Shown piece after piece: positions 17,412 through 25,774 of a stretch of DNA of 64,000 bases. The stretch comes from Synechococcus sp. CS-1332 (GTDB taxonomy: Bacteria > Cyanobacteriota > Cyanobacteriia > PCC-6307 > Cyanobiaceae), in NCBI RefSeq assembly GCF_025127995.1, contig NZ_JAHLYP010000052.1, positions 62,001 through 126,000 on the forward strand, given 5' to 3'. How positions within the stretch are numbered: position 1 is the first letter of the stretch; each line of letters opens with the position of its first letter. Made by a program: the position numbers and the translations under genes. The notes under the pieces were generated by a model that saw only the letters and a list, made by a program, of their open reading frames with translations, was not told the DNA's origin and ran no database searches.

Positions 17412-18506
17412 GTGATTCGACCCCACCCGCTCCTGTTGACCGCCTTGGCGGCGGCCCTGGCCTGGCCCAGCGGCAGCGTGGCCAGCCCGGGCACGTCGGC
17501 GGTGGTTCAGGAGATCCTTGATGGCAACGAGCTCTTCATCGAACGCCGTCAGGCCCAGCTGCGGGAGAAGGCGGTTGCGCCCGAACTGGTTCGCACCCAG
17601 AACAGCCGCGGCCAGCTGGGCTTCGCCAGCGGTGCCGCCGGCCGCCTCAACCGCTTCACCCAGCTGCGCCTCGGCAGCAGCTGCTTCCTGCTCAGCAGCG
17701 GCCAGATCCTGGTGTCCGGTCCGCAGAACGGTTGCACCCGTTCCTCGCGGCTGAGCACCCGCGGCACCAACTACCTGGTCACCCTGCTCGATGGCGGCGA
17801 AGCCGAGTTGGCGGTGCTGGAGGGTGCGATCGAACTGCAGCCCCTGGCCGATGGACGACCACTGGACGCGGCGCCGCTGCTTGTGGCTGGGGGCAACAGG
17901 GTGCGTCTTTCCAGCCAGGGGGCCCTGCTCTGGCAACGGCCCCTCACCGCTGCCGACTACGCCGCGATCCTCCAGGGACCCCTGTTCCAGGGCTTCAGCG
18001 CGCCCTTGCCCGGCATGGCGGCGCTGGAGGCCTTCGTGCAGCGCCGTTACCCCGGGGTGCTTCCCGCCCAGCCCAGGCCAGCACTCAGCAGCGATCGCCT
18101 GGTGGAGACCGTCAACCGTTACCGCCGGGAGGCCGGCCGCCCTGCCCTGCAACCCCTGCCGGCGGCCCTGGCCGCCCAGAACGCCACCTATCTGGCCCCG
18201 GTGCTGGAGGGGGTGCTGGCCAGCAGCGACTGTGACCACGACCGTTCCCTCTGGGAGGCGTTCCAGAACCGCATGGCGGCGACGGCCAACCTGAGGCCCA
18301 CCAGTGAGGTGATCGCCTGCCCGATGCCAGCGGGCGCCTGGAACCCGGAGGTCATCGTGTCGCGCTGGATGGGCTCGCCCCTGCACACCCAGATCCTGAT
18401 CAACCGTCCCAGGGCCCGGGCCATCGACTGTGTGCGGCTGGAGCGCTCCGGCCGGGCCGTCGCGATCTGCACGCTGTGGAGTCCGGTGGCGGGAGCCTCC
18501 CCCTAG
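17412..18506 (+). CDS. FecR-like domain fused to CAP/SCP-like domain, secreted (copy 2)
   Basis: The protein has 364 residues, begins with GTG 4 bp after the previous stop, and has a signal peptide (LLTALAAALAWPSGSVA). Residues ~28-145 repeat the FecR-like domain of the preceding protein, including NSRGQLGFASGAAGRLNRF, GQILVSGPQNGCTRSSRL and TRGTNYLV, so the two genes arose by duplication. Residues ~230-355 resemble a CAP/SCP domain: VNRYRREAGRPALQPLP, SEVIAC in the place of the usual ENIA, and the WMGSPLHTQIL motif. Cysteines in this part could form a disulphide. CAP proteins are extracellular with varied roles. The CAP assignment is from motif layout and is moderately sure. Confidence 0.78.
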   Translation: MIRPHPLLLTALAAALAWPSGSVASPGTSAVVQEILDGNELFIERRQAQLREKAVAPELVRTQNSRGQLGFASGAAGRLNRFTQLRLGSSCFLLSSGQILVSGPQNGCTRSSRLSTRGTNYLVTLLDGGEAELAVLEGAIELQPLADGRPLDAAPLLVAGGNRVRLSSQGALLWQRPLTAADYAAILQGPLFQGFSAPLPGMAALEAFVQRRYPGVLPAQPRPALSSDRLVETVNRYRREAGRPALQPLPAALAAQNATYLAPVLEGVLASSDCDHDRSLWEAFQNRMAATANLRPTSEVIACPMPAGAWNPEVIVSRWMGSPLHTQILINRPRARAIDCVRLERSGRAVAICTLWSPVAGASP

Positions 18507-18595
18507 GGCCTGGGCCGGGCCCGCAGCGGCGGCTTCCCCGATGATGGGGGCCTGCCAGGCGCCAACGCCACCACCACCGGGAGGGGTACGACGAG

Positions 18596-20494
18596 ATGGC
18601 ACGCTCCCGAACCTTCCGCGTTCTCGTGGTGGCCGTGCTGGCCTGGGTGGGGGTCAGCTCCGGCTGGCCGGGGCCCCGGATGAGGGTCTGGGAACGGGGG
18701 GTGGAGCAGCAACTGCTGCTGCTGCGCGGTCCGCGGCGCCCCCCGGCGAAGGTGGTGCTGGTCACGGTCGACGACGCCACGCTCCAGCAGGGCGACTGGT
18801 TCGAGGAGGAGGGTCGCATCCCGGAATGGGCCAGGGGCGTCGGCAGCCTGCCCTGGCCCCGCGCCACCTACGGCATGGTGGCGGAGAAGCTGCTGCAGGC
18901 CGGCGCCAAGGCGGTGGCCGTGAATGTGGTCTTCGAGGGGCCCAGCGGCAAGGGCGCGGCCGATGACGAGGCCCTGGAGCTGCGCTTGCGGCGTTACCCC
19001 GGCCGGGTCGCCCTGGCGGCGGAGATGCTCGAGTCCAACGACACCCAGGGGGCCGGCTCGCTCACCTTCGTGCGGCCGGAGCGCTTCCTGTCGGCGATCG
19101 GCGGCACCGGCGCCCTCGGGCTCACCAACGTCCTCGCCGGCACCTCCAGCGAGGCGAGCCGCCATCCGGAGGCTTACGCCAGCGGCGTGCTCCCCGCCCG
19201 GGGCGCCGAAGGCCACAGCGCCCTCTCCTCCACCCTGCTGCGGCTGGGGGGCCACCGCAGCCGCCAGGACGACCGGGCCAGCTCCCTCAACTTCTATGGC
19301 CCTGAGGGCAGCTTCCGGCGCCTGCCGGCCTGGGAAGTGCTCGACCCCGAGCGTTGGAAGACCCATCCCCTGCGCAAGGACCTGGCCGGTTCGGTGGTGC
19401 TGCTCGGCCCTGTCGTTGCCCAGGGGGCCGATGGCTACCCCACCCCCTTCGGCAGCCTGTCCGGGCTGGAGGTGCTGGCCACCGCCACGGCCAACTCGCT
19501 GCAGGGGGACGGCCTGCAGCCCTGGCCCCGCAGCGCGCCGGGACGGGCCCTGCTGGCCCTGCTGCCGCTGCTGATCGTGCTCGGGGCGGCCCGACGCTGG
19601 AGCGACCTGCGCTGGCGTCTCGCCCTGGTGGTTCTGGTGCTGGTCCTCCAGGGGGCCCTCGTCGCCGTGGCGCTGCAGCAGGCCAACCGCTGGCTGCCGC
19701 TGCTGGCGCCCTCCTCGGGCCTGGTCCTGCTGGGCCTGCTCTACGGCGGGGATGCCTACCTGCGGGAGGGGCAGGAGCGGCGGCGCCTGCGCCGCACCTT
19801 CGAGCGCTACGTGGCTCCGGGGGTGGTGGCGGAGATCCTCTCCGACCCGGAATCGGCCCAGGGCATTCTGCGCGGCCGGCTGCTGGAGGTGACTGTGCTG
19901 ATGACCGACATCAAGGGATTCACGGTCCTCACCAAGCAGCGCAGCGGCGAAGGCCAGAGCGAGCTGCACGTGCGCCAGCTCAACGAGTACCTCGGCGCCA
20001 TGGTGGAGGTGGTCATGGCCCATGGCGGCACCGTCGACAAGTTCATCGGCGATGCGGTGATGGCGGTGTTCGGATCACCGGTGAGCAGGGGGGTGGCCGA
20101 AGAGGCCAGCCAGGCGGTGCGCTGCGCCCTGGCGATGCGAGAAGCCCTGGCCGGCCTCAACGAGGACTGGAGCCGCCGCGGCATCGCCACGCTCGACAAC
20201 GGCATCGGCCTGGCCAGCGGCCAGGTGATGGTGGGCCAGATCGGCAGCCCCCGGCGGATGGAATTCACCGTGATCGGCGACACGGTCAACCTGTCGGCCC
20301 GGCTGGAGTCGGCCACCCGGAATGTGGACGCGGCGGTGGTGTGCGACGCCCAGACCGCCAACCTGATTCAGGCTGATGTGGGCCTCGACTCCCGCTCCCT
20401 GGGGGCCCAGCCCGTGAAGAGCCTGGGGGAGGTGGAGATCTTCACGGTGTCGCTCCGGGATCAGGCCTCCAGCTCAGGTCAGGCCTCCAGGTAA
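18596..20494 (+). CDS. CHASE2-domain class III adenylate/guanylate cyclase (cyclase 2)
   Basis: The protein has 632 residues. It has an N-terminal membrane helix (~8-24), a CHASE2 domain (~25-310; VVLVTVDDATLQQGDW), three helices (~315-385) and a cyclase domain (~425-600). All catalytic positions expected of an adenylate cyclase are present: Asp in VLMTDIKGFT and KFIGDAVMAVFG, Lys before FIGD, Thr in EFTVIGD, and Asn/Arg in VNLSARLE. It follows the FecR-CAP gene after 89 bp on the same strand. It converges with speA and overlaps it by 16 bp. Of the three cyclases here it is the most canonical cAMP producer. Confidence 0.94.
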   Translation: MARSRTFRVLVVAVLAWVGVSSGWPGPRMRVWERGVEQQLLLLRGPRRPPAKVVLVTVDDATLQQGDWFEEEGRIPEWARGVGSLPWPRATYGMVAEKLLQAGAKAVAVNVVFEGPSGKGAADDEALELRLRRYPGRVALAAEMLESNDTQGAGSLTFVRPERFLSAIGGTGALGLTNVLAGTSSEASRHPEAYASGVLPARGAEGHSALSSTLLRLGGHRSRQDDRASSLNFYGPEGSFRRLPAWEVLDPERWKTHPLRKDLAGSVVLLGPVVAQGADGYPTPFGSLSGLEVLATATANSLQGDGLQPWPRSAPGRALLALLPLLIVLGAARRWSDLRWRLALVVLVLVLQGALVAVALQQANRWLPLLAPSSGLVLLGLLYGGDAYLREGQERRRLRRTFERYVAPGVVAEILSDPESAQGILRGRLLEVTVLMTDIKGFTVLTKQRSGEGQSELHVRQLNEYLGAMVEVVMAHGGTVDKFIGDAVMAVFGSPVSRGVAEEASQAVRCALAMREALAGLNEDWSRRGIATLDNGIGLASGQVMVGQIGSPRRMEFTVIGDTVNLSARLESATRNVDAAVVCDAQTANLIQADVGLDSRSLGAQPVKSLGEVEIFTVSLRDQASSSGQASR

Positions 20495-22491
20495 GTCGTC
20501 TGCTCCAGGCTGGCCCGGAGATGGGCCATCAGGCGCCGGGCGTCGCTGATGGCCAGGTCGCCCCGGCCGATGGCCTGCTCGCTGGCCAGGCGGAGCCGCT
20601 CCAGCAGCAGGTCGGGGTCGTGTTCCATCGCCTCGAGCACCTCGGCGTTGGTGTTGCCCCGCACCACGTGGTCGACCCGGTAGCCGCCCCCGGCCGCCAG
20701 CCGGATGTGCACGGCGTTGGTGCTGCCGAAGAGGTTGTGCAGGTTGCCCATCACCTCCTGGTAGGCCCCGCCCAGGAACAGCCCGATCCAGTAGGGCTCG
20801 CCCGGCCGCAGGTGGTGGAGTTCCAGCAGGGGCTTGACCTGGCCCCGATCGATGAAGCGGGCGATCTTGCCATCGGAATCGCAGGTGAGGTCGGCGAAGC
20901 TGCCGAGCCGGGTGGGCCGTTCATCGAGCCGGTGGATCGGCAGCACCGGGAAGAGCTGGTCGATCGCCCAGGTGTCCGGCGCCGAGCGGAACACCGAGAG
21001 GTTGGCGTAATAGGTTCCGGCCAGGGCCGCCGGCAGGGCCTGCAGCTCCTGGGGGATCACGGTGTCGGCGGCCAGGCCCTCGAGCTGGCCGGCGATCGCC
21101 TGGCAGCTCGCCCAGGTGAGCCGCTCGGCCGTGGCCCGCTCCGGCAGGCTCAGGTAGCCGAGCCGGAAGGCGGTGAGGGCGTCCTCCTTGAACTTGAGGG
21201 CATCGTTCCAGGCCTCCTGCAGCCGCTCCACCACGGCCCGCTCTCCCCCGCCCTCCCCTTCGACGCCCCCTGCCGTGGCGATCGCCGTGATCAGCGCGTG
21301 GGTGTCACGCAGGTTGTGCAGGATCAGGGCCTCGCCCTCGGCCGGCGGCGGCACCGCCTCGGTGTGGCCGCCGGCTCCGAGCACGTCGAACACCAGCACG
21401 CTGAAGTGGCTGGCCAGCGCCCTGCCGCTCTCACTCACCAGTGTGGGGGGGCGGATGCCGTGGGGCTCGCAGCACTCCCGGATCGTGGCGACGACGTCGT
21501 TGGCGTAGTTCTGCAGCGAGTAGTTGGTGGAGGCGGCGGTGGCAGTGCGGCTGCCGTCGTAGTCGATGCCGAGGCCACCACCCACGTCGAGGAAGCCCAT
21601 CGGGGCCCCCAGGCGAGTGAGCTCGGCGTAGATCTGGCCGGCCTCCTGCAGGGCGTCCTTGAGGACGGCGATGTCGTTGATCTGGCTGCCGACGTGGAAG
21701 TGCAGCAGGCGCAGGTCGTCGAGCAGGCCGGCCTCCCGCAGGCGCTCCACCGTGGTGAGCACGTCGGGGATCGAGAGGCCGAACTTGGCCCTCTCCCCCA
21801 CCGAGCTGCCCCAACGGCCGGTGCTGCGGGCCGAGAGCTTGGCGCGGATGCCGATGAACGGGGCCCCGCCCAGGGCGCTGCTGGCGGCGATGATCCGCTC
21901 CACCTCGTCGGCCTGCTCGATCACCACCACCGGCTGGCGCCCCAGGCGCCTGGCCAGGATCGCCGTCTCGATGTAGCGCCGGTCCTTGTAGCCGTTGCAG
22001 ATCAGCAGGGCGTCGGGGTCGTCGAGCAGGGACAGGGCGATCAGCAGCTCGGCCTTGCTGCCCGCCTCCAGGCCGAAATGCCAGCGGTGGCCGCTCTCCA
22101 CCAGCTGCTCCACCACGTGGCGCTGCTGGTTGCACTTCACCGGGAAGACGCCCTGGTAGCGGCCCTCGTAGCCGTACTGGGTGATGGCCCGCTCGAAGGC
22201 GCCGTGCAGCCGCTCCAGCCGGTCTTCGAGGATGTCGTCGAAGCGGATCAGCAGCGGCAGGGTCAGGTCGCGTCCCTGGAGCTCCCGCACCAGTTCCACC
22301 AGATCGAGGGAGCCGCCGCGGTCACCGCGGGGTTGCACCATCACGTGGCCCCGGGCGCCCACACTGAAATAGGGCTCGCCCCAGCGGTCGATTCCGTAGA
22401 GCGCCGCCCCGTCGGCGGCGCTCCAGGCGTCGGCCCGCCCGGAAGGGCCGGAGGGCACGCCCGGCGGGCTGGTCGGGTCGGCGAGCACCAT
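20479..22491 (-). CDS. speA: Biosynthetic arginine decarboxylase
   Basis: The 670-residue protein is a fold-III PLP enzyme of SpeA length that makes agmatine from arginine, the first step of this route to putrescine. The PLP lysine is in [15 protein letters not shown] (~residue 118); [23 protein letters not shown] and the C-terminal [12 protein letters not shown] are also recognisable. The start at 22491 ([11 protein letters not shown]) leaves a short unstructured N-terminus before [12 protein letters not shown]. It is divergent from ndk with a 241-bp gap and is a housekeeping gene within an otherwise signalling-rich stretch. Confidence 0.96.
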   Translation of the reverse strand: MVLADPTSPPGVPSGPSGRADAWSAADGAALYGIDRWGEPYFSVGARGHVMVQPRGDRGGSLDLVELVRELQGRDLTLPLLIRFDDILEDRLERLHGAFERAITQYGYEGRYQGVFPVKCNQQRHVVEQLVESGHRWHFGLEAGSKAELLIALSLLDDPDALLICNGYKDRRYIETAILARRLGRQPVVVIEQADEVERIIAASSALGGAPFIGIRAKLSARSTGRWGSSVGERAKFGLSIPDVLTTVERLREAGLLDDLRLLHFHVGSQINDIAVLKDALQEAGQIYAELTRLGAPMGFLDVGGGLGIDYDGSRTATAASTNYSLQNYANDVVATIRECCEPHGIRPPTLVSESGRALASHFSVLVFDVLGAGGHTEAVPPPAEGEALILHNLRDTHALITAIATAGGVEGEGGGERAVVERLQEAWNDALKFKEDALTAFRLGYLSLPERATAERLTWASCQAIAGQLEGLAADTVIPQELQALPAALAGTYYANLSVFRSAPDTWAIDQLFPVLPIHRLDERPTRLGSFADLTCDSDGKIARFIDRGQVKPLLELHHLRPGEPYWIGLFLGGAYQEVMGNLHNLFGSTNAVHIRLAAGGGYRVDHVVRGNTNAEVLEAMEHDPDLLLERLRLASEQAIGRGDLAISDARRLMAHLRASLEQTTYLEA

Positions 22492-22592
22492 GGCGCCTGG
22501 GAGGAGGGAAGCCGGTCGGAGCGAATCTAGGCGTGGCCTTGTGGCGGCCGCTGCGGCACCTTCGGGTCACCGGCGGGTGCCGATCCACGGAT

Positions 22593-22610
22593 CTGTACAG
22601 GCTGTACGGG
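22593..22610. repeat. Tandem 9-bp repeat in the speA-ndk intergenic region
   Basis: CTGTACAGG (22593-22601) is followed directly by CTGTACGGG (22602-22610), an 8 of 9 match, in the divergent speA/ndk promoter gap (22492-22732). The core TGTACA is palindromic. It may be an operator; chance cannot be excluded. Confidence 0.3.
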
Positions 22611-22732
22611 CTCCGAATCACGCTGGCGCAGGACGGTCAACCCCGGCCGGGCGCCTCGCCGAAAGGGTGCGGGGTTGCTTGCCAAGCGGCAGGGCCAGCG
22701 CGGACGATGGCCCGATCCCCTTTCCCTTTGCC

Positions 22733-23191
22733 ATGGCCACCGAACGCACCTTCCTCGCCATCAAGCCCGACGGGGTGCAGCGGGGTCTGGTGGGCGAGAT
22801 CCTCGGCCGTTTCGAGACCAAGGGCTTCAAGCTGGTGGCCCTGAAGCAGCTGGTGCCCAGCCGGGACCTGGCCGAAAGCCATTACGGCGTGCACCGGGAG
22901 CGCCCCTTCTTCGCCGGCCTGGTGGACTTCATCACCAGCGGGCCGGTGGTGGCCATGGTGTGGGAAGGGGACGGCGTGATCGCCAGCGCCCGCAAGCTGA
23001 TCGGCGCCACCAAGCCCCTGGAGGCCGAGCCCGGCACCATCCGTGGCGACCTGGCCGTGAACATCGGCCGCAACGTCATCCATGGCTCCGATGCACCGGA
23101 AACGGCCGTGTTTGAGATCGGCCTCTGGTTCCAGCCCTCCGAGCTGTGTGAGTGGACGTCCGCCGACCAGGTGTGGCGGGTCGAGCCCTGA
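22733..23191 (+). CDS. ndk: Nucleoside diphosphate kinase
   Basis: The 152-residue protein matches Ndk end to end ([32 protein letters not shown]). The phospho-acceptor is the His of NVIHGSD. It moves the gamma phosphate between NTPs and NDPs and so also supplies substrate for the cyclases, though that is true of any cell. The start at 22733 is certain from the family N-terminus; the frame extends upstream but without homology. A FecR-like gene follows after 34 bp. Confidence 0.98.
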   Translation: MATERTFLAIKPDGVQRGLVGEILGRFETKGFKLVALKQLVPSRDLAESHYGVHRERPFFAGLVDFITSGPVVAMVWEGDGVIASARKLIGATKPLEAEPGTIRGDLAVNIGRNVIHGSDAPETAVFEIGLWFQPSELCEWTSADQVWRVEP

Positions 23192-23225
23192 GCGGCCATC
23201 CTGGGGTCCTTCGCGTCCCCGGGCC

Positions 23226-23912
23226 ATGGCGCTGCTCAGGAGCTTCCGGCATCCCAGGACGCTGAGCCTGGCGGCCGGGGCCGTGATCGTTTCCGGCCTG
23301 ACCCTTGTCCTGCCGGGGGCCACGGCGGCTCCCCGGGTGCCCCGGGTGGTGGATGTGCCGTCGCGTCCGGCGTTCGTGAAGCCGCAGGCGTCACCAGAGC
23401 GCCCGGCCCTGGTGGGCCAGGTGCTCGGGCCTTCCACCGTGCTGCGCACAGAAAACCCCGGCCGGCTTCAGATCCTGCTGGCCGATGGGCGCAGCTTCCG
23501 GCTGGGGGGGAACGCCCAGCTGCGCATCGAGCCGAACCTGCTCGACCTGGTGCGCGGCCGGATCATCGCCTGGATCGATCCGGGATCGAAGGGCAGCACG
23601 CCGCTACGGGTCCGCACCCGGGTGGGCACCGCCTCGATCCAGGGCACCACGGTCTTCATCGAGGCCACCGCCGAGACGGTGCTGTTCTTGAGTTGGGAGG
23701 GGAAGGTGGAGGTGCGCGCCGCTGACGGCAGCGTGTACCGGCTGACCAGCGGCCAGCGTCTGGAGGCCACGCCCCAGGGATGGAAGGGCCCCCACCGGAT
23801 GGACGCGGCGGAGGCACGCCAGCGGCGGCGGAACAGCGAGCTGCTCAATGGCTTCCAGGCTCCGATGCAGACCCTGCCGGTGATCGAGCGCGAACTCGGG
23901 CTCGCCCCCTGA
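23226..23912 (+). CDS. FecR-like domain secreted protein, partner of cyclase 3
   Basis: The protein has 228 residues with a signal peptide (LSLAAGAVIVSGLTLVLPGATA, cleavage near residue 34). A FecR domain spans ~60-185: LQILLADGRSFRLGGNAQLRI, LVRGRIIAWIDPGS, VRTRVGTASIQGTTVFIE, LSWEGKVEVRAADGSVYRL. It is a different subtype from the two FecR-like proteins at 16679-18506 and lacks their cysteines. The stop overlaps the cyclase start by one base (TGATG at 23910-23914), so the two proteins are likely made in a fixed ratio and may act together in the periplasm. Confidence 0.86.
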   Translation: MALLRSFRHPRTLSLAAGAVIVSGLTLVLPGATAAPRVPRVVDVPSRPAFVKPQASPERPALVGQVLGPSTVLRTENPGRLQILLADGRSFRLGGNAQLRIEPNLLDLVRGRIIAWIDPGSKGSTPLRVRTRVGTASIQGTTVFIEATAETVLFLSWEGKVEVRAADGSVYRLTSGQRLEATPQGWKGPHRMDAAEARQRRRNSELLNGFQAPMQTLPVIERELGLAP

Positions 23913-25774
23913 TGCCCCCCTGGCCTGGCCTGGGGCGCCGGCTCTGGTGGCTGGCCCTGGCCGTCCCCCTGCTGGCAGGTCTGGACCGGGTGCCCCTCAC
24001 CCCCCTGGGGCAGGGGCCGAGGCTGCTCGACGACCAGCTCCTGCAGGCCTTCTTCCAGCTGCGGGGGGGGCGTTCCGCCCCAGCTGATCCGGTGATCCTG
24101 GCGATTGATGCCGACTCCCTGGAGCTGGGGGAGTTGCTGGCCCCTGGCGAACGCCAGGCGTCGCCGCTGTGGCGGCAGATGGGCCCCTGGCCCTGGCCGC
24201 GGGCCCTGCAGGCCCGGCTGGCGGCCCATGTGTTGGAGCAGGGGGCCACCCGGGTGCTGTTCAACATCGAGTACAGCGAGCCCAGCCGTTACGGGCCCGC
24301 CGATGACCGGGCCTTCGCCGCGATCCTCGCCCCCTGGCGCCAGCGGGTGCACCTGGCCGTCCACTACGACGTGCGCCAGGAGGGGGGGCTGGAGCAGAGC
24401 CGGCTGCGGCGGCCGATCCACCAGCTGGGTGCCCCCGGCCTGACCACCCTGCTCCAGTCCCCCCGAGGGGTGGTGGAGGCGGTGCCGGGCCTGGACTGGA
24501 TCCAGTCCAGGCTGGGCGCGTTCCCGCCCCCCTTGCCCAGGCCGATGGCCTTCCTGGCGCGTGCGGCGCCGCCGCCGGTGGCGCCGATGGGGCTCAACTA
24601 TCCCGGCCCCGCCGGCACCATGTCCCGGGTGCCGGCCTGGCGGCTGCTCGAACTGCCGGCGTCCACCTGGCGGGGACGCAGCGTGCTGATCGGCGTGACG
24701 GCCCCGGGTCTGGGGGACCTGCAGGAAACGCCCGTGGGCCCCATGGCCGGCACGGAGATCCAGGCGGTGGCCCTCGCCAACGTGCTGCAGAACCGGGGCC
24801 TGATCCGGCTGCCCCTGGCGGGGGACGCTCTGCTGCTGCTGGTCTGGGGAGGACTGATCGGTGTGCTGCTGCGGCGGCCCGCGAGTGCCGGCGGGACCCT
24901 GCAGCTGGCGCTGCTCCTGGCGGCGACGGTGCTGCTCACCGGCTGGGCCCTGTGGGCCGTGGCTCTGTTGCGCCTGCCCCTGGCCGCCCTGCTGCTGGCC
25001 CCCGTTGCCGGAGGTGGGGTGCGGGCCGTGGGGCAGGGGCTGGCGGAGAGCCGGGAGCGGGCCTACCTGCACCAGGTGCTGAGCCGGCGGGTCTCCCCCA
25101 CCCTGCTGCGCGACATCCTGCGCAGCCCAGGGCCGGTGTGGAACCAGGCGGTGGGCAGCCGGGCCCGCTGCGCCGTGCTGTTCAGTGACCTGGTGGGGTT
25201 CACGCCCCTGAGTGCCGTGCTGGAGCCGGCCGAGCTGTTCGCCCTGCTGAACCGCTACTTCGAGGCGATGGCCGCGGCGGTGCTGGAGCAGGAGGGACTG
25301 CTCGACAAGTTCATCGGCGACGCCGTGATGGCGGAGTTCGGGGTGCCCCGCAGCCGTGGGGATGCCGAGGAGGCCAGGGCCGCGGTGCGGGCGGCCCTGG
25401 CGATGCAGGAACGGCTGGAGGCCCTGAACGCCGAGCTGGTCGCGGCGGGCACACCACCGTTGCGGCACGGGATCGGGCTCCATTTCGGCGAGGTGATCGC
25501 CGGCAACCTGGGCTCCTCCCAGCGCCTGGAGTTCACGGTGGTGGGGGCCAGCGTCAACGTGACCAGCCGCCTGGAGGGATTGACGCGACTCTTCCCCGAG
25601 CACCCGATCCTGATCAGCGGCGATCTGCTGGCGCTGCTGCCGGGGGAGCTGGCGGTGCTGCCGCTGGGGGGCCACGCCCTCAAGGGCTGGCCCGTGCCCC
25701 TGGAGGTGTATGCGCTGCAGGGGTTGCAGGCTGCGGCCGGTCCCAGCGAAACGGCGCCAGCAATTCGGGGCTAG
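23912..25774 (+). CDS. CHASE2-domain class III adenylate/guanylate cyclase (cyclase 3)
   Basis: The protein has 620 residues: an N-terminal helix (~9-24), a CHASE2 domain (~25-295; VILAIDADSLELGELLAPG), three helices (~300-375) and a cyclase domain (~405-580). Metal Asp residues (LFSDLVGFTPLS, KFIGDAVMAEFG), the Lys, Thr (EFTVVG) and Asn/Arg (VNVTSRLE) are kept. The usual GDTVN reads GASVN, a change next to the active site whose effect is unknown. The start at 23912 was chosen for the one-base overlap with the FecR stop and a membrane helix directly after it. The 3' end overlaps the convergent thiO gene by 95 bp. Confidence 0.93.
   Translation: MPPWPGLGRRLWWLALAVPLLAGLDRVPLTPLGQGPRLLDDQLLQAFFQLRGGRSAPADPVILAIDADSLELGELLAPGERQASPLWRQMGPWPWPRALQARLAAHVLEQGATRVLFNIEYSEPSRYGPADDRAFAAILAPWRQRVHLAVHYDVRQEGGLEQSRLRRPIHQLGAPGLTTLLQSPRGVVEAVPGLDWIQSRLGAFPPPLPRPMAFLARAAPPPVAPMGLNYPGPAGTMSRVPAWRLLELPASTWRGRSVLIGVTAPGLGDLQETPVGPMAGTEIQAVALANVLQNRGLIRLPLAGDALLLLVWGGLIGVLLRRPASAGGTLQLALLLAATVLLTGWALWAVALLRLPLAALLLAPVAGGGVRAVGQGLAESRERAYLHQVLSRRVSPTLLRDILRSPGPVWNQAVGSRARCAVLFSDLVGFTPLSAVLEPAELFALLNRYFEAMAAAVLEQEGLLDKFIGDAVMAEFGVPRSRGDAEEARAAVRAALAMQERLEALNAELVAAGTPPLRHGIGLHFGEVIAGNLGSSQRLEFTVVGASVNVTSRLEGLTRLFPEHPILISGDLLALLPGELAVLPLGGHALKGWPVPLEVYALQGLQAAAGPSETAPAIRG

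Noticed and set aside
20521-22530. Plus-strand open frame of 669 codons across speA
   Set aside because: It is antisense to the complete, certain speA and shows no family similarity.
5137-25774. Whole island as a recent mobile element
   Set aside because: No integrase, flanking direct repeats or tRNA boundary were seen, and the housekeeping genes speA and ndk lie within it; it reads as a resident cluster.
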